Shown one piece after another: positions 43,164 to 55,259 of a stretch of DNA of 64,000 nucleotides. The notes under the pieces are model-generated. The model did not search any database and was not told the origin of the DNA. It saw only the letters and a program-made list of their open reading frames with translations. How positions within the stretch are numbered: position 1 is the stretch's first letter; each line of letters starts with the position of its first letter. The translations under genes and the position numbers were made by a program. This DNA is from Cenococcum geophilum 1.58 (lineage: Eukaryota; Ascomycota; Dothideomycetes; Gloniales; Gloniaceae), in the NCBI GenBank assembly GCA_001692895.1, contig KV748194.1, positions 62,001-126,000 of the forward strand. The letters run 5' to 3'.

Positions 43164-45459
43164 ATGGAATCTACAGCAAATTTCAAAACGAAGGATGAGC
43201 AGGAGAAAAGCAAGACCGAGGGCAGCAAGAGCCAGCGCATCTTGCGTGTTGATCAGATGTAAGTTTACCGGTCCCAGAATTTACCGCATATCATGCTCTA
43301 ACTCCGTATTCTACAACCAGCTACAGCAGGTAGTCTTCCATTATCAAACTAAGAAGCTTAGCACTCACGAAGTTCCTCTTTAGAAAGGATCGCCAAATAC
43401 ACTATGTGAAAACCGCAAAATCTAGTCTAACTCAAGCTAAATATGAGCGGATGAATAAGACTACACTGGTTGTGCGCCGGATCATTAGCAAGCAGGGCAT
43501 GGTCGCATCCACGGAAGTCGATATCAAATCAATGCCCCTGAGGGATATCCTGCTGGAGATATTTGAAGGTGTAGAAGGGCTACAATTGAACAAAACACCC
43601 CCAGTGGTTGGTCAATCCATTCAGCCCTTAGCACTCTAATATACTGACCCTTCATTTTTGTCTAAAGGCAGACCCGGAACTCCTCTTCCACGCGCTACCC
43701 AGCCTTGAAAAGCGGCTCCAGTCAGAAGAAGCCAAAGATGTTCCTAATAAGTCCCTGATAAACGACCTGAATAGTGTTCTCGAGTTCATAAGAGAGGATT
43801 TTGGACGCATCATGGCCAGTTTGGACTCCCTATCTGAGCATGATGAAATTACATTCGATTTGCTATGGGCTCTTTTCCAGCCGAATACAATAGTTTACAC
43901 AAAGGACAACATGTTGAAGGAAGCACAGGCCTATAGGTTCCTCAGCGGGAGTTACAAGAAACAACAAGACGGCTCACAAATTTTTCAAATGCGATTGCGG
44001 ATGATTAGCCATGACGGACAAGAACTAGGCTGGGGCGAACAAAATTTGCAAATTGGCAGCTTTGAAGGAGCCAAAAAAGTCTATCACCTTGCCACCTTCC
44101 CTCTTTCCGTTCATCCTGAAAAGGAAGCGGCGCGGACTGACCTTATTCGGCGCGGGCGGATGTTCGTTGACTTGCTGAAGACTAATTGTAAAGAGTATAG
44201 CGGAACGGCCATTACAGAGGATAGGAAGATAGTCATCAGAGGGAGTTACAAGGCAGTGAGATTCTTCGTGAGTTTTCCTGTTACATCGACTCTATTGTTA
44301 CCTGTTTTACTAATATGCGTTGCTAACACTAGGCGCATGGTCGTATAATGCTTGACCCGGTGACTTTCCGGCAACAAAACGCATATTCAGACTTAATGCT
44401 ACCTTCCGTATCTCTTCCAGTCAATCCCGAGACGTTCAAGGACGATGAGCTTCTTTTGTGCAGTCACTCTCTCTTGGGCTTCAGTTTTTCACAAAAAAAG
44501 TGGGGCGTGTTTGCCATAAATAAGGTAGCTGATGTTCAGTGGAATGCTGCGGCATTCAACAAACTCGTCATGGACCCCAAGAAGCGCGACCTGGTTCACA
44601 CACTAGTAAAATCCCACCGAAACGATGGCGTTCAATTCGACGACATCGTTGAAGGCAAGGGAAAGGGACTAGTCGGACTCTTAAGTGGTAGCCCGGGTGT
44701 AGGAAAGACTTTGACGGCCGAAGTGGTCTCCGAAGTCACCAAACGTCCTCTTTACATGGTCTCAGCCGGTGAACTTGGGACGCAAGTATATGAAGTCGAC
44801 GAGCGCCTAGAAATGGTGCTCGAGATCACAAGGAGATGGGGATGCCTGCTGCTTATAGATGAAGCCGACGTTTTCCTGCAGAAGCGGGATGGCTTGGATC
44901 TTCAACGGAATTCCCTGGTTAGCATATTTCTGCGCCGTATAGAGTAAGTTCAATAGCTTCCTCCGCTTCGTCTTGGAATAGCCAACGCTCATTACTGCGC
45001 AGATATTTCCAAGGTATTCTTATCATGACTACTAATCGGAAGAATATCATTGATGCCGCTTTTGAAAGTAAGGATTCTTACTATTATTCTGGTGATTGTA
45101 TCTTTACTAACCCACACTCTCGCAGGTCGCATACATTTTAAGCTTCACTACGATGACCTTGATGAAGTAAGCCGCGCCACCGTGTGGAAGAACTGCTTGG
45201 GGAGCGGACCGTCAGATTTGGCGAGGCCAAATTTCAGTGATGAAGAGATCAAGAGCCTAGCCAAGCTGAAATTAAATGGCCGCCAGGTAAGCACGCCCAT
45301 TACACGCATCTTTCTAGAGCTTCTAATGATAATTTGTAGATAAAAAATGCATGTGCTTGCGCTTTCTCGATTGCCGTTGAAGTTAAGAAGCCCTTAACCA
45401 TGGAGGGAATCCGTATGATTCTGGATATAGTGGTAGAAGACATGGAGGAAGGTGATTGA
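43164..45459 (+). CDS. AAA+ ATPase with DUF7025-type N-terminal region
   Basis: Seven exons: 43164-43258, 43384-43603, 43668-44267, 44333-44943, 45003-45067, 45126-45286, 45340-45459; 623 aa. The N-terminal region carries the fungal DUF7025-type block ('LWALFQPNTIVYTKDN', 'VYHLATFPLSVHPE'). The AAA module follows: Walker A 'GSPGVGKTLTAE', Walker B 'CLLLIDEADVFL', sensor 'IMTTNR' and the exon-spanning 'IDAAFESRIHFKLHY'. These proteins are abundant in filamentous fungi, and their substrate is unknown. A 9-nt micro-exon (43321-43329) would also keep the frame inside the first intron; I prefer the simpler model. The C-terminal helical lid is short. Divergent from the STAND gene. Confidence 0.85.
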
Positions 45460-46893
45460 ATGAGCTCCTGGTGATGTCTGTGCATTTGGAAACTCGGAAC
45501 TTCATAAGTATCAGGCAGCTGAAGTGAATGACCACCCATAGCGTCCCTTCTCGTAGTTAGATGAAAGACGACCTGCGGCTCGGATTAAGTGCCCGAATCG
45601 TGATGAAGCTGTCTTACCTTTTGGCACTATCCCTTGCAACGATGATTTGGGTACTATTCTTATCGATATTAGATCGTTAGGATCTTAGAACTCCAGCAAT
45701 CGCCCTTCCCCCTACCAACAGATCCTCGCAATTCTTTCTTGATCTAAGGTCGGGGAATCGGAGGTTATTGAGCTTAAGCGTAGCAAGTTGCATTTCGACA
45801 TATTCTCCGTGTTCTCCTGTCGAGGTATACCTCCTATGGAAGTGGTTTGCTTCTTGGATATGGCTGCACGCTTAGGACATGAGGTCAATACTCACCACCG
45901 TGGAATTCCGCCCACCACGAAGACGGCACTTGATGAAAGGCGGCGCTTGACGAAAGTCGGCGTAGCCTTACCGTCTTTCATGTGGATGCTCGCCTCGCCG
46001 TTGTTGACCCCCACGTCTTGGCTAAATTTGGACTTCTAAAAAAGGCAATCACTCAGTAGGATCGTCAGATCAGGTGTTCCAAGATATTTGCCAGCGGCCA
46101 TTGAGCCCGATCTGAAACGGTTTTGGTACTGCATGAAGATACCACTCAAGATGTCAAAAGTCACAGCACCGGATCTTCGCATCCGCGAGTTGCCTTTCGT
46201 GCAAACAAAAGTCGTGGTCAAACCGTGTTGGAAACGCTAAAGAGCTAGAATCAGCGTATTCTGATGGGAGGAGAGGCTGCAGGGTGCAATAAGTCACGAT
46301 GTACACATGATACAAGCACAGCTTGAGAATTTGCCCGTGGTATTGCTCCCGGTTGTCATGCGAAGGCTCAAGGTTAGCATGCAGTAGAGCTGAAAAGGGA
46401 AGGTGCAAGGAAAGACCGACCCTAAATGCCACAAACCCTTAAAACTATGCACGAGATACATATTGCGCTATTTGAATCTTCGATCACTGGGTTTTCTTCT
46501 GGGACTTATTTAATTGCGCATCTCCGCTTCTCAGAACTGGCCCGTCTCACAGGATCAAACGTTTCCCTTGGCGTTGATGGCTTAGCTAGTCCACAGTTGA
46601 GCTTCATTACTTTCCTATTCTCCTTTTCAACGGTCTATTAGCTGGAACCGAATCCGGGTTGAGTGGCCAAAGACTGGCCATCTCGGTACAGAACTAAGCG
46701 TGGACAGCTCCGACTGTTCATAGCAAGCATCTGCGAAAAATCTCCAGCCTTCTTGACCAATTACCGCCAAGCTACTCAGCTCCGCTAAAAGCACGTTTAC
46801 AGGTTCTGCTGTGAGGCTCTGCGCACGATGCGTCGTCCTTCTGATGATCCTCAACACAACATGCATATTCAAGCCAGGTGATATCTTGAGAGA
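45460..46893. other. 1.4-kb intergenic stretch
   Basis: Several short frames on both strands (for example 45788-46039, 46154-46432 minus) have no recognisable domain. No transposon ends or tandem repeats seen. Confidence 0.4.
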
Positions 46894-49198
46894 ATGTCGA
46901 GCAAGCTCAGATCAGCTCCGCCGGACTCGAAGTCTGATGAAAATGAGAAATCACCAGCGTTAGGTCAGGCTGGTAAACTTCCCACAACCGCTCCCACACC
47001 ACCTCAACACCGCGTATCGCGTTACGAAACATACGTAGATTATCTCAATGCTATTGAAGATAGATGGCCGGAGTATGTTCCTCTTCGCCAATACCTTGAG
47101 CTCGGCGAATTCAGCGCTCGGAAGTTGCCGCATTCCAATACGAGTCAAGGGCACGGTGCGAAGGTCTTTATAGTGGATATTCTTCAGGATGGAACCGTTT
47201 TAATTCCCTCTTCGAACGGAACATTAAAGTACGACCAGTCTGACCACGAGAAGGTTAGAAAACAGAAACTAAAGGACTTCAAGGCGGCGCTCCTTACTGG
47301 CAACAGTAATCTCATGTCACGCATTCTGCTGATAGATGGTGCAAACCGGCCTGTAGATCCGCCGCTGGTTGATCTACTAGGCCTAACTTTTGACATCGAA
47401 CCCGAGTTCTTTCTGGCGCTGCTAGTATCTTACCCATGGTGGAACGAGTGGAACACGATGACTAAAACCGTGGATGTCCCGTCAAGATACTATAAGCCTA
47501 ACAAATTTTTATTGCTTCCAAATTTTGTATTCAAGTCCATCAAATCTGTAGATATTGGACCTGCCCGGATATCGCTCGGTTAGTCGATGCAGCAGGCTTG
47601 TCGAATATGTACAATTAATAACATGTTCTCCAGGTCTCACTTTTGTTCGCGCCAAGTGGGACCCTCAATATACTTATAGGTTCGCGGAATATATCAAGGG
47701 AACTCCAAGTATCTTCGGATGGGAAAGAGAGTACGCTCCTAGAGTGACACACCCAACTACTCTGGAACAAATTCGCGCAAGCATCGACACCCAAGACAAT
47801 GAAGATTCGTCTTGGTCTCATATATTTGCGCAGTGGTTTGCTCACAACTATCGCAGCGGCGGCCCGTCTAGTTCCAATATACCCTTACTTCATTGCCTTC
47901 AGCTGCTTGGTAGGCTTCAAATATCACGCAACCAAAGCTACACTCTCACCGTAACGAGGGATTTGAGAAATTGGAAATCCGAGCATGATGAGCTTGAAGA
48001 CCACGAAGACCCATTAGTGGAGGTTTGGCGAGAGATTCGGGTGAATTTAGAGACTCACAAATCTTTTGTTCGAGCCTTTAGATGTTACATATCCCGTAAC
48101 TTTGATCCAAAAGAGGCTGAGGGATTTTTTGAGGACCTTCATACCGAGCAAGACGATGTCACGACAGATTTACTTGTCGTGGAGTCTGAGTTTAAAGACA
48201 TATTGCAAATGCAGGTCGGAAGTTTATCTCTCGCCGAATCAAGAAAAAGCATTGAAATGTCGAAGAAGTCAATCGAGGAAGGCAAAAGAATAAAGCTCCG
48301 TGAGTTATCCGCCCCCGGCTAGACCATCAGGTTGCTTATCCATCAAGGCTGATTTTTTCATCCGGTAGTGACTATGTTGGCGTTCTTCTTCATTCCTGTC
48401 AGTCTCGCAACATCAATATATGGGATGAATCTCCAACAAATCAATCAAACAGGCCACGACATATGGGCATTCGTGATCACTGCAATTGCTATCGTCGTAG
48501 TAGCGCTACTCGCGTGGGCGCTCTCTCTTCTCATCAACAGCGCCTGGACAAATTGGCGAGATCCTAGGCGATATTATCCATCAAGGGAGTACGACAGTTT
48601 CTGGCATCGATGTAAGATGATCGTATACCTGTTTCTCCAAGGACATACCGTATGGATGATCAAAACAGGCGGCCTGTTGGCACTCCTCACCAATTTCCGC
48701 TATGGATCTCATCAACTTCCGCCAGACCGATGGCCGATCAATTCCGTGTTGTGGCTACCTTCTGACCACCCGCTGCACTGGACTCCTCTAAAATTCGAAT
48801 GGGTATCTTGGAAATCCTGGATCATTGCTGCGTGGATAGACCTAAGACTTCTCTTCGGCTTCCTCAAATTCCCCGAAAAGCTGCCGCGGGGCATACACAC
48901 ACATTGGGGACCCGTAGCTACAACTTGGGACTTTGTCGAATGGATACTCATTACTGGGACAAACGGTAGAGTGTATCGGTCACATAGTGAGAATGGACAC
49001 AGCTTGGGGCGTCGCACACCACGCACGGAGGAATACGAGCACGGCTCACTGCATGAGCGGCGCAGCTCACGGCATGAACAACGCACTTCATTGCGGGACG
49101 AACGAAGTTCATTGCACACCGGCCGTGGCTCGCGGCAGGAAGAACGCGGCTCATTGGGCGACCACGACAACTTTAGGACACCGCGACACGAGGTTTAG
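46894..49198 (+). CDS. CorA-like membrane protein
   Basis: Three exons: 46894-47578, 47634-48299, 48369-49198; 726 aa. The soluble N-terminal 460 residues are mixed alpha/beta. A helix with heptad character ('EGFFEDLHTEQDDVTTDLLVVESEFKD...' region) runs into the first membrane segment 'LLTMLAFFFIPVSLATSIYGMN', which ends in the Gly-Met-Asn signature of CorA Mg2+ channels, followed by a second hydrophobic helix ('AFVITAIAIVVVALLAWAL'). The cytosolic tail has a 7-residue repeat (SLHERRS, SRHEQRT, SLRDERS, SLHTGRG, SRQEERG). Fungal genomes carry many such CorA-like proteins, some beside STAND genes; true Mg2+ transport is not shown. Confidence 0.82.
49050..49166 (+). repeat. 21-bp in-frame repeat coding for a 7-residue tail repeat
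   Basis: About five degenerate copies encode S(L/R)(H/R/Q)(E/D)(R/Q/E)(R)(S/T/G). Every unit begins with Ser and is rich in Arg/His/Glu. Confidence 0.65.
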
Positions 49199-49590
49199 CA
49201 CTCCCTACCCAAGCTTCCCGAAGTCCTTATCTAGAGTGACATTCAATGCTGCCCACTTATCTTACCGTAATCTTTAATCACATTTCTACTACGCACTTTG
49301 GACCAACCTGCCTCTGTTTTCGTCACTAACGGCTTTGATTAATAATACCCAGAAAAGCCCGGCGCTTTCAACCTCAGAGCATTAGCCATAAAAGCCTGTG
49401 GATAATCCCGTCTAGAACCCGAACACGGAATTCAAGGACGGCGTCATGCCAGGGCTCTCAATTCCACTGTCGATACCATCACTCAACCCGCAATTTTCGT
49501 TTTTATAGAGAAGCTTGGAATTGGTTCAAAATTGCTAGTCTTTATATCGTCGTCAAATCACCATGACTCCAAATCCCAGTCTGCATTAAA
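49199..49590. other. Intergenic, convergent 3' ends
   Basis: Lies between the 3' ends of the CorA-like gene (plus) and the MFS gene (minus). Nothing assignable. Confidence 0.5.
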
Positions 49591-51475
49591 CTACAACAAG
49601 AACCTGAATCCATGCTCTGATGCCTCCCCAGGCACGGCATTAATCGCACCCTCCACATGCTCGCCCCGATCCAGTTTCTTGTTCAGTTTCGCCAAGACAA
49701 GTCTCAGTATCGTTGCCATAATAATCGCCAGCACAGCCGTAGCGCTATCCACGGCCAGTGGAATAACCAGATTCGCTGCACATCCACCTGTCAGTGAACC
49801 GCACCGACGAAAGCAAGTAAAAAGGCGAAGAGTGACTTACGATGCGTGACGCCCTTCTGCTGCGGATACATATAGCTCGCGTAAATCGAGCTCATATTAC
49901 TGACTGAATTGATCGCTGCCAGCGCTGCCGCTCGCTTGGCCGGCGGGCGCGGGATCGAGTTCGAGATCCAGGCCAGCGTCACCCCGTAGCCGGTGTATAC
50001 GCCGGGGACCATCAGCATCATCGCCGCATAGCGCGGTGCGGTGGTGGTGGTGGCTGCGGCGAGGATGAAGGCCGCGACGCCGACGCAGAGTGGCAGCACG
50101 ACGTGCAGGTAGCGCTCGCCCGTGCGGTCAGCGTGCCAGGCGTTCAAGAATGCCGTGATGACAGCCAGGACGTACGGCGGGGTGGTGAGGAGGAGCGTCT
50201 TGACGTTGTTGTATCCGAGGGTTTTGACGACGGTGGGGAAGAAGTTCGTCACGGAGCCTGAGGACACAATGCCCAACAGCATGACCATTAGGATCCAGGT
50301 CTTGATGTCTAGGAACGCGAGCTTCATGCCGTGGAAGAAGCTCTGCTGCTCGCTGCTGACCCAGTCGTCCTCGCCGATGTCTTCTTGAAGCCGCCACACG
50401 GCTAGCTGGCGCTCCTCTTCCGTCAACCATTTCGTTGTGCGCGGGAAGTTAGGCAGGAGGAAGAAGGCGATGAAGGCGACGATGATGGTGATGGCGCCTT
50501 CGATGATGAAAACCCAGCGCCTATTCAGATTGAGATTTAGCTATTGCCGAGGGAATATTTGAGGGTGGAGAAAGCTCANCATGCACGGAGTCCCCGCATC
50601 CCGTCCATATTTCCTGTTATACCCGCGGTGATCAATCCACCGAAAGCTCCGGAGATTAGCGAGCCTGAATAGAGAATCGCAGTCCTCAAACCCAGCTCCT
50701 TGCGCGTATACCAAGCTGATAGATAGAACAAACAACCGGGCTAAATCGATATCAGTGATAAGACCCCTGGCTCCATATGACATCATATACTCACGAAATA
50801 CGCAGCTTCGACAAAGCCCAAAAAGAAGCGAGTAGCGAGTAGGCCTCCAAAATTATAACATCCTGCCGTCGCGCCCGAAATTATTCCCCACACAATCATG
50901 CAGCTCGGCAAATATATAGCCGGCAAACCGATCTTGTTCAGAAACAAGTTCGAGGGTACTGCGATTGTGAGCTTAATCCTGGTCATTAATTGGATTCGCG
51001 CAGTAGTTTACTCTGCATAAGAATATATCCCACAAACAAAATACTAACAGTTGTCTATCCTTGCGATCAGCCCAATTCAGCCCAACCCACCATTTCCACC
51101 AACACTCACTTGATATTGCCAACTTGCTAGATTGAGTTCATCCTGCAACCCGGCCAACCTCACTGCCGCAATATTATTCCTATCCAGGTAATTCATGATG
51201 TACATGAGAGTAATCGTCGGCAACAATCGCGCATCGATCCTCCGACACAGCCTTGCTTCGGCCTCGGCACGCTGCTCAGCGGACATCTCGCGCACGAGCG
51301 GCGGTGGCTGCAGCTTTGCGCCGCGGTCATGGCCCGGCGCAGCGGTAGCAGCAGTGGTGTCGTGCTCGGAGGGGTGCTCGGAGAGGTGCTCTGAGAGGTG
51401 CTCGGCGACAAGTTTATCGTCGCCGGGGAGCCTGTAGCGCGGCTTGAAGGGCTCGTGGGCGCGGGAGGAAGCCAT
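49591..51475 (-). CDS. MFS transporter, anion:cation symporter (allantoate permease/DAL5-type) family
   Basis: Six exons on minus: 51475-51110, 51054-51012, 50958-50795, 50740-50580, 50520-49841, 49787-49591; 536 aa. TM1 carries the family hallmark 'YIMNYLDRNNIAAVRL'. Other blocks: 'VSILFVGYILMQIPSNLFLNK', 'GFVEAAYFPGCLFYLSAWYTRKELGLRTA', 'WRWVFIIEGAITI', 'FLLPNFPRTTKWLTEEER', 'VTLAWISNSI' and the C-terminal 'GFRFLL'. ACS members import organic anions such as allantoate, nicotinate, pantothenate and biotin; the substrate here is unknown. The cytosolic N-terminus has an EHLSEHLSEHPSEH repeat. The ambiguous base at 50579 falls on the first base of the fourth intron; a G there gives a normal GTGAGC donor. 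The chosen ATG lies 66 codons inside a longer open frame. Confidence 0.92.
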
Positions 51476-52060
51476 TGCAGCGACCAAGATGCGAGACGCA
51501 AGATCCAAGAACGGAGCTGCGATGCACGCGGGAACTGTGCTCTGTGGGTGGCAACTGGCAGCAGGAGAGACGGGCGGCGGTCCTTCGAACTCCTCAGCAG
51601 AAGAGGTGAGAGACGAAGCTGAGGGTTTTATGGCCCTCGCAGCGATGACATGGCTCAACCACCAACCCGTCACCGCACTCCCCTCCCGGGGGACCCTGAT
51701 GTGATGTGTTCTGGTCTCTTCTGGGATATGGCAGCAGCAGTAGCAGCGGCGATCACCATATCAGCCGCAGCAGTCGGCAGCGCGTGTTCCGACTGATACC
51801 GGTACACGGGATATTCCGGAACATTTCTGCCTCATTCCAGAACGAGCCGTCCTTGCTCCAGAATGAGTTGTGTATGTTCCCCTCTAAAGCTCTGCGCAGG
51901 AAGGCTCTAGATTTATCACGAGAATTGAGGATTTATCTGTGCGATAGAAGTGGCTACGGGCTCGTGCACGCCACGACCTTGAGCACGGTCTTGCACGCCT
52001 CACCGCTTATTTCTCAACACCCACAACTTCATTCAAAATATACAGATTTTATTCAAAAAT
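51476..52060. other. Intergenic, upstream of the MFS gene
   Basis: Contains the 5' flank of the MFS gene and the edge of the next transposon block. A 120-codon frame (51706-52068) has no recognisable domain. Confidence 0.5.
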
Positions 52061-53181
52061 GGATGTAATGGAAGCTGCACTCGAGGAGCTTAATATTTAA
52101 GAGAAAAGAAACATCCAGGCTACGGCTAAGTATGGTGTTGAGAGAAGCGTGCTCTTAAAGCGCTTCCATGGAAAAACCGGTACCAAAGCTTAAGGATATA
52201 ATTCTCAACGGCTTCTCTCACCAGGAGCTTCTCAGGCCCTTATTAAATACACTAACGACCTACCCAAAAGAGGGCTTCCTCCTACACACGCAATGGCACG
52301 AAATCTGGCCCATGTAATGGCCCTAAGAATGCTAGGAATTAACTGGGTTTCACGCTAGGTTAAACAGAATTTAAAACACCTTAAATCTTTCTACCTTCTG
52401 CCTATTAATAAAAACTAAAAGAGGGCTGATTTAGCACTGTATTATAGTCTATACCTTAAGCTCTTAGGTCGGAAGATTAAGGAGTATAATATACAGCCAC
52501 AAAATATATATAATATGGATAAAAAGGGCTTCCTTATTGGCTATATCTAAAAAAACCCAAAGGATCTTTAGCAAGTGTGCTTATAAGTCTAGAGCAATGC
52601 GCTATATTATACAGGATGGAAGTAGAGAGTGGATTATAGTAGTAGCAGCCATTTGTGAGAACAGAATAGTACTCTCTCCAACGCTAATTTATTAAGCTAT
52701 AATGGGCAACATATAAGATATATAGCTTAAGGATTTCAACCCAGATAAACACAGCTGCTTCTTCTCCTTAATACTAACAGGCTGTACCAATGATAACCTA
52801 GGCCTTAAATAGTTATCTATCTTTAATTAAGAGACTAAGGAAAAGGCTTAAAGGGACTGGCGATTACTTATTATTAATGGGCATGGTTCTCACGTTAATA
52901 TAAGGTTTATTAACTATTGTAATAAGCATAAGATTCTCCTGGTTATATATCCACCTTACTTAACGCACCGGTTACAGCCTCTTAATATCTCTCTCTTCTC
53001 TCCTTTTATAATATTCTATAGCCAAGAACTTAACCGCTTTATAATAATTTCTGAAGGATATTCATGCTTTATAAAAAGGGACTCCTTTAGGACCTTTTAG
53101 ATAGCTTGGAAGAAGGCCATAAAGCCTAAGAATATATGTAAGCTTTGCAGTGCGAAGAATTGAATGAACGACTTGATTGTG

Positions 53182-53225
53182 AATGTAGCTCTAAAGCCTC
53201 TATATATACACGAAGAAGGTGGAGG
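53182..53225 (-). repeat. Inverted remnant related to the solo LTR
   Basis: CTCTAAAGCCTCTATATATA at about 53190 is the near-complement of the TATA region of the solo LTR. It looks like a scrap of an older copy in the opposite orientation. Confidence 0.4.
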
Positions 53226-53254
53226 TAATAAGACATGAAAGGGAAATAGGTAAC

Positions 53255-53491
53255 TGTCGAACTGAGAATGACGTACTTATCACTGTTTGTGATACCTAGT
53301 ACCCTATGTCTCATTACCCCGCTATTTACCATCATATGTCTCATCGAATGTCTAATTACCTGTTTCCACTACCGAATGACGACTACGTCGTCATTCTATT
53401 TATCACCTATCTGGTGTATATATAGAGGCCTTAGAGCCACACTCAATAAACACACGAGTCCTCATTTTCAGACCTCATTTTTAGGTCAACA
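53255..53491 (+). repeat. Solo LTR, 237 bp
   Basis: Starts TGTCGAAC and ends GGTCAACA, flanked by a perfect GTAAC duplication (53250-53254, 53492-53496), so it is a lone LTR left after recombination. A TATA-like TGTATATATAGAGG lies at about 53414-53427, followed by CAATAAA. It contains the palindrome-like GAATGACGACTACGTCGTCATTC core (about 53372-53394). It is not RIP-scarred to the eye, so it may be younger than its host transposon. The superfamily is unknown. Confidence 0.75.
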
Positions 53492-54623
53492 GTAACTAAA
53501 ATGGGAACAGTGATCTGCAAGCAATATTGATCTGCAATCAATATATAGGGTGGCGTTGACGCTGTCTTGGAGCCTTCCAAGCGGTGATCTTGTGTCTCAG
53601 CACAGTGTCGGTAGTCGGTTACAATATAGCTAGTGGATAGAAAAGGACCGGTATTTACCTATGGGATCCTAATACTATATTAAACTAGTTTAATAGTAAG
53701 AAGGAAGAGGATGAAGAGAGACCATTATCTAGTAACTCTATAGGGTCTATTCTAACAGCTAGTAATTAGAAGAAGATTGAAATTAAACTTAGAGAGGTGG
53801 TAGAAGAGGTGGTTCAATCTAAGGATAGAAAAGTAAGAGCGCTTACTAAGAATATTTAAGAACTTATGGCGACTAACATTATCCTTTAAAGTCGCATTAA
53901 GGGCTATTAAGAAGCTTTTAAGATAGAATAAAGGAAAAGAAAGAGGCAGAAGAACCTTTTTTAATAGCTAGCCACCAATGAGGGGGGTAGAGCTATTATC
54001 TATTTACCGAATAAGGGTTAGGAAGTAAAGGAACTCTATTAAGAGAAAGAAGATACTAAGGCTTATAATATAGCTACTAAAGCGGATGAGAAGGTTTAGA
54101 GGCAGCTAGTAAAGGAGGGGAAGGAAAGAACTCTTAAGTTTAATAGATCTATAAGGCTTGCTAGCAAAAAAGAAAAGGATAATGCTAAGGCACTGAAAAA
54201 GCGCGAAAGGGAAGAGGCTTGTAAGGTACGTGATGTAGAGAAACAACTTCAAGCAGAGAGGAAGTTGATGCAGCAGAGGCAGAAGATTAAGAAGGTTGTA
54301 TTTACTATTCCTAAGGAGCCTACTATTGAGCAAGTTCGTAAGGTGGAAGATGGGGTAGTCAAATCAGCCAGCGGCCGCCCTCAACAAGTTCGCAAACCAC
54401 CACAACACTTAAAGGATTCTGTGATAGTTATAGAATAATAGAGCAGCGTTATAAGCCTCTCCTCCTTGATTTTTGTGTATATAGAGCGTTGTGTTGTGTT
54501 AAAAACTTTCAAGTTGTAATCTGTATTGATTTTCGAAAATCGTGCACAAGCCAGTATCGTGCCCGAGCCCGTAGCCACTTCTAGTGTAACGTTCCGGCGG
54601 ACTTTGAGGGGCCGATATATATA

Positions 54624-55132
54624 CAGCGATGTTCACGACCAGCTTCACCCCCCCCCTTTAGCGAGCGCTGCGAGATTTCAAATTCGCTACGCGCATCCAA
54701 TCTCGCTTGATTGCCGCCAGCTGTACATAGTAATTGTAGCGAAGCCGTATGCTTGGCTGCAAGAACGTCGCGATCCCGCAGTGTCGTGATCTTCATCAGA
54801 TATCATGAGGTTTCCACCCGTATGATATTGCCAAATTTCATCGACCTCTCTGCAGAGACAGCGTTGTATTCGCGTTTTGGCGGCCACAAGGGAGGCGTAG
54901 TTATGGGGGAGAAGGGGGAGAAGAGGAAGCGTACGTCTTTAATTTGATTCCCCTGGCCAACCAAGGCGTTTCTCCAGGGCAACCAAAAAGGTCCTTGCGT
55001 GTGGCCACAGCCGTTCGCTACAGGTACTACGTACAGCTAGTGGCAATCAAGCGAGGTTGGATGCGCGTAGCGAATTTGAAATCTCGCAGCGCTCGCTAAA
55101 GGGGGGGGTGAAGCTGGTCGTGAACATCACTG
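54624..55132. mobile_element. 509-bp MITE with about 100-bp TIRs, Tc1/mariner-type TA target
   Basis: The left end CAGCGATGTTCACGACC and the complement of the right end CAGTGATGTTCACGACC match over about 100 bp with only a handful of transitions and a one-base difference in a poly-C run. TA borders both ends (54622-54623, 55133-55134). The interior has no transposase. High TIR identity and balanced composition suggest recent movement, driven in trans. Confidence 0.85.
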
Positions 55133-55259
55133 TAGTGTAACCTTAATTCTATTAAGTAGGTGTCCCATTTTATAAAGTAGAGCTATATATATTCAATCCC
55201 TTAATAAAAAGACGCGCCAATACTTATAAAGTTGGACGAATCTTACTAAAGCGGGAGAC

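Larger units (their letters stand above)
52061..54435 (+). mobile_element. Fot1/Flipper-like (pogo-clade) DNA transposon, RIP-inactivated, with solo LTR inside
   Basis: Plus-strand reading gives a Fot1/Flipper-type transposase: N-terminal HTH ('ATAKYGVERSVLLKRFHG'), 'GLPPTHAMARNLAH', 'NIYNMDKKGFLIG' (first Asp block), 'LLIINGHGSHV' (usually DGHxSH) and 'LVIYPPYLTHRLQPLN'. The first part ends near 53140. The Lys/Glu-rich coiled-coil C-terminus resumes at about 53640-54430 ('AREVVEEVVQ', 'REREEACKVRDVEKQLQAERK'-like). Stops and TA-rich changes are frequent. The intervening 500 bp hold an LTR and related sequence. TIRs were not located. Confidence 0.7.
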
